This document shows, in pieces, positions 21,690 to 29,986 of a stretch of 29,986 nucleotides of DNA. Numbering within the stretch: the stretch's first letter is position 1; every line of letters begins with the position of its first letter. The position numbers and the translations under genes are program-made. Source of the stretch: Apostichopus leukothele (Eukaryota > Echinodermata > Holothuroidea > Aspidochirotida > Stichopodidae); NCBI GenBank assembly GCA_010014835.2, contig JAAAKB020231230.1:1-29986 (forward strand), read 5' to 3'. The notes beneath the pieces were generated by a model, which saw only the letters and a program-made list of their open reading frames with translations, searched no databases and was not told the origin of the DNA.

Positions 21690-23929
21690 TGTACTGATGC
21701 TAATCAGACATATCATGGGGAAACCATATATGTTTCTTACAATACGATAGTGTTACGAGAGAGTTTTTGTAAACAATCACTGCTTAGTACAGCTTCACTT
21801 ACATTGCTCGTGTGGCTAGGACCCTTATAACATTGCCTTCTATGGCTATGCACAAATATACACTGATTACTGTAGAACTGAACATGTCAGTTAAAAATAA
21901 ATGTATTCATAAACAGGGAACACAATGGCACACAGGAAATATCTGACTGATTTCTATACGTATAGTTAACTTGGTAGGTTTACGGCCTTGAATAACACAA
22001 ACTATGAAAGTCATTTAGCAGACCAAAATCACCTGACAGATATCCTGCAAAAACTGATTAAAAGAAATATGTTTTACAACAATATTTTTAATGGTTTACA
22101 ACATTTTCAAGCATCCCAATAAAATTATCTTTCAGCTGCATTGTATAAGCAACCCAATAAGGACATACCTTAGTAACTGCAAAATATGACTAATAATGTA
22201 GAACTCATTTCTGTGTCAACCAACCTTGCACAATCTACTACAGCTTAAAAATACAACATGGTACAAGAAGTTTTGTCAAATTATGAAGTATTTTGTAAAG
22301 TCAGAGCTTTCCTCTTCTGAACTGTTTTAACATAAAACAAGTTGCTTCTTGGTACTTACATTTTTACACAAGGTGTAACAATTTTTGCCCAACATGCCAG
22401 CCATTGCAACAGAAAAAGATCCACATGTGTCTGCCTCCCAATGTACCACACTGAAATGGTCGAATCTTCCACTGCTTACACCTAGCCAATGCAAACTGAA
22501 CCATGTGGCCCAAGCTACACACACTATCTTCCTTTGTGTAAATATATAAACCCCTGCTTTTTTTTATTCTCTCCCTCCCTCCCTTTGTTCTTTATAACAG
22601 ATGGTTTACCCAGCAACATGTTCACAGCAAATCTTTTATCTCTAAAGAGGCTGGTAAGCTAATTTGCACATACAGCTAGCTCCCCTTACTAAATATCCTT
22701 TACTAATACACTATTTCCTTTGTTCGGCTATTATTGCAAGGTGACAAGGTCCAAGCCATAAGCCAACCACACCACAATGAATGTTCAATTCCCTTATCAA
22801 CAACACAGATCAGCTGTGTTGCTAACTTGTATACTTGCTTATTCCTGGATGAATACACTTCCTATGGTCAAAGCTTAATACCTTCCTGTGAGGTCTACCT
22901 GGCTTGTAGGATTTCTTTCTTTTTTTTCACCTTTTCTGATAAAATAAATGTAATAAACCTCCCCATACACTACTTAGGCTAATGATGTATCTCTTTCATA
23001 TATGGGAGCTAGTACACTGACTACAATAAAGTATAGGCACATGATGCATAATGCATATATCCTATCAGGGAAGTAAGTGACTGCAATACATTGGTCCTTG
23101 TAGGGCTCTTTGTATGGTGAAGTGAAATCGTGTTACAATATTGATTCGGTGCTTCCATGTATAAACACTCCTCAGCTTAAAGTTTATTGGAGCTGGAAAT
23201 ACAGATTAACAATGATTTTCATTCAAGGAAAGTTTTTTTTAATTCCTTTGTCAAATATGAATTGGAAGTCACCACTGGATCTCAAATTCATGGACAGGGT
23301 ATATAGGAGACTTTGGATTGCCTGAGGAATGAGGGTTGTGTATCACATTAAGAACAACTAAATTAATAAATTTTTTTCAATGAACAGGTGTAGTCAGTAA
23401 AATTCAGGGATTACTGGAAAGCAGAGGAGGGAGGGGATAATCCTCTAGGCTACAAAAAGAAATAAAAGATTGGTAATAGTTTTAGAAAAGACAGCCTTGA
23501 ACCCTTGTTTCAGTCAGAACGACAGTAATTCATTTCAGAGATGATTAATAATAAAATTTTGTGACAAAATCACTGGAGAAATGATAAATCCAACAAATTA
23601 CAGACATGCTTCCAGAGAACATAGCTGAATTTGGTCCATGGTTTCTGGAAATTCAACCAAACCAGTCAAATTTTAATACAAATAAGGAAGGTTTCATTTG
23701 ACACTCTGCAAGTAGGTACATTTTCACTTTTCACTCTTCAATATTGTCCTACAACTACTAAAACTAACGAAAACAGAAAAGGGTCCAAGAAGACTTTGCA
23801 TCACAGCATACTTTTAGATCCACTCAAAAGGTTAACTTGTTTGTGCCCATCATCATCATCAGAATACAACTACTTACAAGCATACCATTGAACTAAACAG
23901 ACAGCGAACCATTGACCACTTGAATTAGT
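21690..23929. other. No gene proven; upstream or first-intron DNA of PPP4R1
   Basis: AT-rich. A strong plus-strand acceptor (ctccctccctccctttgttctttataacag, ending at 22600) is followed by a 53-nt block and gtaagc, but this is opposite to PPP4R1 and unrecognised. A minus frame at 22327-22524 next to a donor is out of phase with the PPP4R1 exons. Confidence 0.45.
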
Positions 23930-24160
23930 TTCTTCAACGCTAACCGCCACCGATCACTACTCACAATGACATTTTTATGAGCAGAACGAGAGAGTCTTGG
24001 CCGCCCGCCCACGAATAGCAAGCTAGCTGACTTCACCCATCCAAACGAAAGAATCTACTGACATCGATCAACACCGATGTGATATTCTCCCCGTTGGAAA
24101 ACCTACACCCCCGTTCGTCGTTTCATCAAAGCGTACAATAGAATGAGTACACTAATCGAA
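23930..24160 (-). promoter_or_regulatory. CpG-dense promoter-like patch, possible PPP4R1 first exon
   Basis: CpG dinucleotides are clearly denser here than in the surrounding AT-rich DNA, about fifteen in roughly 220 bases by eye. On the minus strand the patch ends in a short leader, AAAAATGTCATT, directly followed by GTGAGTAG, a good donor at 23966-23961, giving a two-codon start (Met-Ser) ending in phase 2. That resembles a first coding exon. It cannot join directly to 18752 or to the 20.67-kb exon without a stop, so an unseen exon would be required, or the ATG is not used. A second donor (GCTT|GTAAGTAG) lies at 23876. The patch lies upstream of the PPP4R1 exons in the correct orientation, hence the promoter reading. 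No TATA box is evident. Confidence 0.4.
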
Positions 24161-25191
24161 TTAAGAGAATGTCCCTGGGCAGAACTGTACTGTAATTAAT
24201 ACGGCAAATGAGAAAGAAACCTTCCCGATACCATCCGGCATCTGCATTTCTGCCTGTCTCCTGAAGCGACAACTTCTAACAAATTAATAAAGAATCCATC
24301 TCTCTTTTCAAAATAAATTCAAAGCTTTTAGCCAAATGAAAAATGACCCAAATAACACTGCCGTTTCCAAATTTTTTGAAAAGAAATTGCATTGGGCAAC
24401 TTCACACAGACAAACACACACTCTGACAATGAGCAAACCATGGACTGTATTGGCCGCATTAGCTCTGTATAGATGTAACAAACATGTCTCTTCTCAAAGT
24501 TATAGATGTGCGGGGGTTGACCCTTGCGACAATTTTTAGTTTTCCTTTCGGTGAGGTCTTTCGTGCAATTTTTTATGCCTTCAACAAGTTACCCTTTAAA
24601 TGCAGTGCGATATTAGTTTTACAATTAATACAAAAGAATAATGACAGTTATCAATTACTAAGTACTTCAGGGGAAGTATCTAGGAATGTCGCCATCGTAG
24701 TTCCATCTACTTGCGATTTAACAAATTTAGATTAATAATCTGCAAGTTTTTTTGAATTTCCAGAAATGATCCAAGACCAAACCTCAAGCAGTTAAAATAC
24801 CGTAAAAATATTTGGGTCTCATTGAAAAATACTGAAAACTGACCTACCTAGCTGTTTCAACATCTGAGGGATTCAATCAGTGAACATTGAGATTGGCCAA
24901 AGAACTAATGTGTTTTTTTTTTGAAAAATTAAAGTTAACAGAATTTGCAGGTGAAATAAGGCATTAAGAAATCAAATAGCCAGGATATATAACCTTTGTT
25001 GAACTCATTGAAATAAAGTTTACCAGTTCAAAGCACTTAAGATCAAAAGAGTCTTAAAACACAGAAGTGTTCAGGGAAATGATGATTGATGATTCAGCTG
25101 GTATTGCAAAGTAACAGGCAAACTTAACTACCCACCAAAATATGTAAAATTGTAATTTATTCATGAATAAGTTTGATCTTTCCCAATTCAG
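24161..25191. other. No gene recognised
   Basis: AT-rich flank of the CpG patch. The plus-strand frames at 24336-24539 and 24484-24735 (starting MSLLKVIDVRG) could in principle be a divergent first exon, but nothing confirms it. Confidence 0.4.
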
Positions 25192-25387
25192 CAAATTCCG
25201 ACCAAATCAAAGGAAAAGTATTATTTAACACAAAGTTTCCCTCAACTGAAGAATCAATTTTGGAAGGAACTGAGCCGGAGAATCACTGCAACATTTACAA
25301 ACCAAATTCATTTATCACCCAACTGGTCAAATTTCCCTCGAAATCTCTTCTCTGCCGATTTCGTGATTGCAAAGAGACGTATTCAAG
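25192..25387 (+). CDS. Exon-like block on the plus strand, unidentified
   Basis: An acceptor (tttgatctttcccaattcag) precedes 196 nt that end at CAAG|GTACTATC. Two plus-strand frames are open across the whole block. One reads QIPTKSKEKYYLTQ at its start and ends FVIAKRRIQ; the other contains STEESILEGTEPENH. Neither matches a family I know. The block lies beyond the CpG patch at 24 kb, so a divergently transcribed gene is possible. Two open frames at once weakens the coding argument, and the donor is not optimal. Confidence 0.22.
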
Positions 25388-27529
25388 GTACTATCTTCTG
25401 ATTGCCCCCACCCCCACCCCAAAATAAATTCAATCCTTCATACCCCCTTCTCCCAACCAATTCTGGTTCTGATAAAAGCCAACCATGATGGGAAGCCATA
25501 TTCCCACTTGTAACATTGCTTGATTTGACGATCAACATTACACTAATTGAACTTTATTTGAAAATTAAAGTTATCAAATATTAATGATATCAACCAACAT
25601 AAGGAGAGTGACGGATGATCAATACAAATAGTATGCACATGACCAAAGACCATCACAACGTACAATAGCTAATACTACACAGAAGATCAATAATTTCTCG
25701 GTAGATCAAGCTTTACTCATTATTTTAAGCAATTCCGGGTTTTGAGAATAACTGCAGAAAACTGAGGTGCAAAACAGCAAATTATCTACAAAGAAGCAAC
25801 TTACATACAGTATTGCAAAAAAAAACCTCATAACTCAAAATTAACTGACAAAACAACAACTATATCATATAGGAAATGGAAGCACTAAAAAGATTATAAC
25901 CATAGATGGCTCTCCCCCCCCCCCCCAAAAAAAAGAAAAAGGTAAACAAAAACTAATCTGTGAACACACCAAACTTTCAAATTACATAGAGAGTAAGCAG
26001 CAAATCACTTCCGAAATCTGAAATAATTCATTTACTATTTGAAATCACATAACGTACAGGCTAGTGTATTATAGCAAAGCTGTTAGAAACGGCCAATATG
26101 TCCACCGCCTGGCATATAACTACTACTAGCAGTACTCTGAGAGAAATTCAAAGAACAATGGATATGATTGACTTACTATGGAACAATACCCCAAATCTTG
26201 CCTTTCTCCTGTGTCCACATGGAAGAAAATAACCTTATTTTACTACGTACTTTGGCCTCCTCCTCCACTTGGCTCTCGAATCAATGGTCATATTTCCGAC
26301 AGTTACTACTACTACTGCAAGCCGGCTCTACAAACTGAGAACGGTGTCTACTGCTGTTAATGTCTAACAATGAAAAGCTTGTATTATGCATACATAGCAT
26401 CCAATGAGTCACTCAACACTATTAGCAAGCTCTGCCATGAATTTGCTCCCTCCAGAAAAAATTCAACTAATCACATCGCAGCCTCTCCCTTATTCTTTGC
26501 TGTTAGCTTCATGCATTAATCAAGACCCGAGGAGGCAGTCCACACAGCCCAATGGCTGGCTGCATTTCTGTGAATGCTAAAGATTGCAAGCAGGGACTAC
26601 CAGCATATTTTCTTCATGGCAGCAGCAGCCAGTGGCTTGTTGCAATATTATCGGTTTGTGGCAGAGGCTCTCCCTCTACTTCTACAGTGGTAGCATCGGT
26701 ATCGTAATTTGACCACTGCCGTTATCATTGAGGGCTGGCTGGCAGTGCTACGTTGATTAGTACAGAGAGTATAGTGCCACATACTAAATTAAGTTGGCAT
26801 GTATTATGTGAGGGTATAGATGAGATACATGTACATGCTAAAACCAGGGAAGAAGGACGTTCAGATCTGAACACTATCTGGCACATCAATTGCTAGCGGT
26901 ATACTCAAAGAAAAGAGCAATCCAATCGATTCAGGATGTAACGTTTCTGCTTCGTCTTTGAATTATAACCTACTGATATTAAAACTCTATCCCGACTGGC
27001 AACAGAAGAAATGCTTGTCCGAACAAGACTGAAATAAATCTGATAATAATGGAAATGAAAATGTCAACTTTTCATTTCCTTCTCTCAAATCTGAGGACTA
27101 AATTAATAAATCCATTGAAACAAATGATACAAAAGTTATTTGGATAGATAAATGGCCAATTTTTCACCATAATGACATGATATTTAAAAAAAAAAAAGTT
27201 CTGAATTACCCATTCAATTATAAACTGTTGAGTGTTGACAGACCTTCAAATAGGGTGTTACAAACTAATATTCAATATGAAAGTCATGTTTATTCTCCGT
27301 CAAAGTAACCAATTCTTGATGCATTCTTACCCTTTTTTTGTTTATTCAAAATTTTCTTCACATACAGTAATTACTATCATTAAATACAACTAATGCTAAT
27401 TAGGCATCCTGTTATTAGAAGGAAGGAGGCCTTTTAAACAAAGGTAGTTAAAATACGATCAAATACTTGATATGAATGTGCTATATATGCAACAGTGCTA
27501 TATCATGTAATAAAAACACATACGTATTC
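25388..27529. other. No gene recognised
   Basis: AT-rich, apart from a GC-richer patch at 26.45-26.76 kb. There a minus-strand frame reads an acidic TVEVEGEPLPQTD stretch of about 30 codons, flanked by stops and without a convincing splice pair. A C13 tract lies at 25914-25926. Confidence 0.45.
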
Positions 27530-27695
27530 ACGTAGGCCTACATTCGTTATAATTATTACGTACTAAAACGTAATAATTACAAAGTACCTGATAATATTTT
27601 CTCATGTAAGTTTGCAATAGTACTACGTATGTAAGTAATATTATCACGTACGTACGTTATAATACTACTTAAGTACATAATACATATCCCGCACG
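27530..27695. repeat. ACGT-rich palindromic patch with perfect hairpin
   Basis: taattattacgt (27550-27561) and acgtaataatta (27568-27579) form a perfect 12-bp inverted repeat with a 6-nt loop. The following 110 bases hold many tacgta/acgtacgt palindromes (cacgtacgtacgtt, gcacgtacgtaat). This looks like a palindromic MITE or a locally amplified motif; it is noncoding. Confidence 0.55.
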
Positions 27696-27825
27696 TACGT
27701 AATAAAAAACAACATGTCCTCTCCAGAGTTTCGTAAAAAGGTGTTTTCCCGTGTTATATTTAAACCAGTGACTAATGGTTCAGTTCATTGCTCTAATTTC
27801 AATAATAAATATAATATTAAATGAC

Positions 27826-27845
27826 TTTTTTTTCAGGTAAGTGAG
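27826..27845 (+). promoter_or_regulatory. Candidate recursive splice site on the plus strand
   Basis: Eight T residues, CAG, then GTAAGTGAG, with the junction between 27836 and 27837. Both the acceptor and donor halves are near-perfect consensus. If a plus-strand gene crosses here, this is either a recursive splice site or the edge of an exon lost to view. No plus-strand gene is proven nearby. Confidence 0.3.
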
Positions 27846-27911
27846 TCTGTAACAAGAATACAAATTCTTGCAATAGCTTTCATAAACTGACACACTGCAC
27901 CAAAGGAAAAG

Positions 27912-28150
27912 GAATTGTATCCTACTCCCTAATCTTGACAAAGTGATGAAGCCTAACCAATTCTATAGTAGACCTGCTATCGATGTGTCAGATTGTATCC
28001 TATCCTTGCATGTTTACATAGGGATCAAGCCTAACCACTTCTATAGTAAACCTGCTATCGATATGTCAAATTGTATCCTATCCTTACATGTTTATATAGG
28101 GATCAAGCCTTACCACTTCTATAGTATACTTGCTTATCAATCTGACACTA
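27912..28150. repeat. 78-bp tandem repeat, about three copies
   Basis: Units start at gcctaacc (27951), gcctaacc (28029) and gccttacc (28107), exactly 78 bp apart, with a degenerate partial copy from 27912. Because 78 is divisible by three, one plus-strand frame (27943-28188) stays open and repeats a 26-residue motif (FYSRPAIDVSDCILSLHVYI-like). There is no splice site or homology, so coding is unlikely, but the frame is preserved across copies. Confidence 0.88.
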
Positions 28151-28610
28151 TGCAGATCTATAGTATTAAGATGTTTAATAATACTTAATTTTATGTAACA
28201 ACTTCATGGATGAGAAGATTTACTAACATTTCTACATTAACATGTTCTACATCCCAGTACTGTACACTAGAGGTAAAAATTATCTATTGTTGATTCAAAG
28301 TAGATCCTACGCATAATTCCACTGATAACTGGGGTTGTTGGTCTCTTCCTAATCACAAAAAAAAATCATAACCATATATATGGAGGCACTGCTGAAATTA
28401 GAGTACTTCATTCTGAACAGCACATAAACACTGCAGTTAAAGAGTTGAATTGGCCTATCTGGTGATATTCCAAATTTAAAGATAAAGCACAAGTCTAATA
28501 TCATAAGCTGCTATTTTTGTACTATAAAATAACCCCAAGAACAAATTCATTCTACAATATAATAATATATAAGATAATTCAATTTGCAGGACAGACAGTC
28601 TTTAAGTATG

Positions 28611-28690
28611 ATCAGCCAGGTTATTGTAACAGCAAACACTTAGTATTGATGAGTACCATCAGGCTATTGTATCAGCAAACACTTGGCTTT
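28611..28690. repeat. 43-bp partial tandem duplication
   Basis: The motif caggttattgtaacagcaaa (28617) recurs as caggctattgtatcagcaaa (28660), a 43-bp period with just under two copies. Confidence 0.75.
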
Positions 28691-29906
28691 GCATGCTATA
28701 TGGCTTAGGTCATAGGTATTCAACATTAACAACCTATGTTCATTGCATTAGCCTATAGATGCTAATTGCAGATTTAAAGGACATCACTTTTGTTCCCCAA
28801 ATGAGCTTGAATGTCAAAACATTTTACTGACTCCCGTAAAGCTATTGATCCTCTCTCTGACATCTTATCGTCTAATTTTTTATCTTCATGTCTAGGAAAT
28901 ATGTTGTGAGTGGGACCATCCAGCAAAGCACACTTTATAAAACTTAAGAATGCTTTCAGCATGATTAAATCCGGGAGCAATGCTAATGACCTTTATGATA
29001 GAGTCAACCTGAATAAATTATCCAAATTCTTTGGGAAAACTGAACATATACAAGTTGCATCTTACAAGGCAATTTATTGGAACTCTAACAGTTTGAAAAC
29101 CTATCTTTAACTCGAGATACCCCCATAATTGAAGAATCTTAGGACTAGAAATTTGAATTACCAACATCAGACCCTGTCAAAAATTAACACCTATAAAAAA
29201 AAAATTCCTGTCTTCCCCATACAAACATGGATAACACATTATTTCATGAATAGCACATACGACCAATCTTCCTACAATTTGAACATTTAGTCTACAGTAC
29301 TCAAACTTCTCTGTATATATTGTAATAACATGTTTCAGCACTATGTCCACAGACATCAGTCAGAAATGATCAACTATAATGATCAACTATACGAAACAAT
29401 GTTGAACAATAATCAGACACTTGATCAAAACAGTACTTTTAGAGAGGGGAGGCTTCTCACTTCAGCAGCATTCAAATGCAGCTTTCACTTTTTCTTTCAT
29501 TCGTTAAAAGGAGAAAGGTGAAATGATTCCACTATGGCTCATATATTATACTGTATATACCCACACAAAATAACTAAATATCCGAATAGGTTTTTCCCCA
29601 TGTTTTAAGATAATAGCTCACATAAGTTATAATCAATATCATTAATAACTTCATAAAAGGTATTAATTTGACGTGATGGCAAAGACATGGAAGCAAAAAA
29701 GGAAAGTTACTCTGCAACTTTCACTGATGATAGAATGTGTGTGGTACCAACCATAATATATGGTAGTTAGGTAATGAACATTTCTCAGAAATTTTGGATA
29801 TTGGTACCGCAGGGAAACTTAATTCATCTTTGATATGCAGCCTTTAGTGGAAAACATTCTTAAATTCATAAAAAAAAATGCAGCTCATTTGACTTGATTA
29901 AAGTCA
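28691..29906. other. No gene recognised
   Basis: AT-rich DNA with short opposed frames at 28774-28980 (minus) and 28910-29110 (plus), neither recognised. A 13-bp duplication (tgatcaactata) lies near 29367-29391. Confidence 0.5.
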
Positions 29907-29966
29907 AGTTAGTTTAGTTTAGTTTAGTTTAGTAGAAAAAAGGATCAGGAGGGACACTTAAGTCCC
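29907..29966. repeat. (TTTAG)n tract followed by short hairpin
   Basis: About five agttt units run from 29907 to 29933, followed by agaaaaaaggatcagga and a hairpin gggac (29951-29955) / gtccc (29962-29966). A simple-repeat tail joined to a unique-looking GC-rich block resembles the 3' end of a SINE or LINE that continues past the window edge. Confidence 0.55.
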
Positions 29967-29986
29967 CATCAAGGACCCTATAGAGA

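Noticed and set aside
22327-22524. Minus-strand frame next to a GTAAGTACC donor as a PPP4R1 start exon
   Set aside because: In the phase required by 18752 there is a TAA just before the donor.

Overview
This is an AT-rich, intron-dominated stretch of animal nuclear DNA. It has no operon-like gene packing. It carries scattered microsatellites and minisatellites, long poly(C)/poly(G) tracts, and small decayed fragments of transposable elements. The repeat style, including GC-run transposon ends, a tRNA-like SINE head and LINE reverse-transcriptase tails, resembles an invertebrate genome. An echinoderm or other marine deuterostome would fit, but that is inference only.

The one gene I can name is on the minus strand. 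Two intact coding exons with good splice sites, 18752-18629 and 14750-14644, join in phase. They encode the N-terminal part of serine/threonine-protein phosphatase 4 regulatory subunit 1 (PPP4R1, a HEAT-repeat scaffold of the PP4 phosphatase). The protein reads about '...LSPLGRL.KY..SDNVFNR' followed by 'QMVARNLLDTLR...', matching the start of the vertebrate protein as I remember it. The 5' end is less certain. A phase-compatible start exon lies at 20697-20673. A CpG-dense, promoter-like patch lies at about 23.93-24.16 kb and also contains an ATG next to a splice donor. Downstream of 14644 I recognise no further PPP4R1 exon in 14.6 kb, so either the next intron is very long or its exons are too divergent to see by eye. 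That intron holds a candidate minus-strand recursive splice site near 8856.

Layout. 1-1.05 kb: two GC-rich transposon-end-like pieces and an open, retroelement-like frame. 2.9-3.41 kb: an unexplained minus-strand open frame that begins at a strong acceptor site. 7.1-7.6 kb: a 52-bp tandem repeat and an unidentified open island. 12.0-13.7 kb: a G-quadruplex-prone tract, a CpG-dense island and two LINE reverse-transcriptase tail fragments. 14.6-24.2 kb: the PPP4R1 5' part, with a 40-bp minisatellite (21.05-21.29 kb) in or near an intron. 25.2-30 kb: an exon-like block on the plus strand, an ACGT-rich palindromic patch, a plus-strand recursive-splice motif, a 78-bp tandem repeat, and a (TTTAG)n tract with a hairpin at the right edge.

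Most of the remaining sequence looks like ordinary intron or intergenic DNA. I found no complete gene, rRNA, intact tRNA or CRISPR array.
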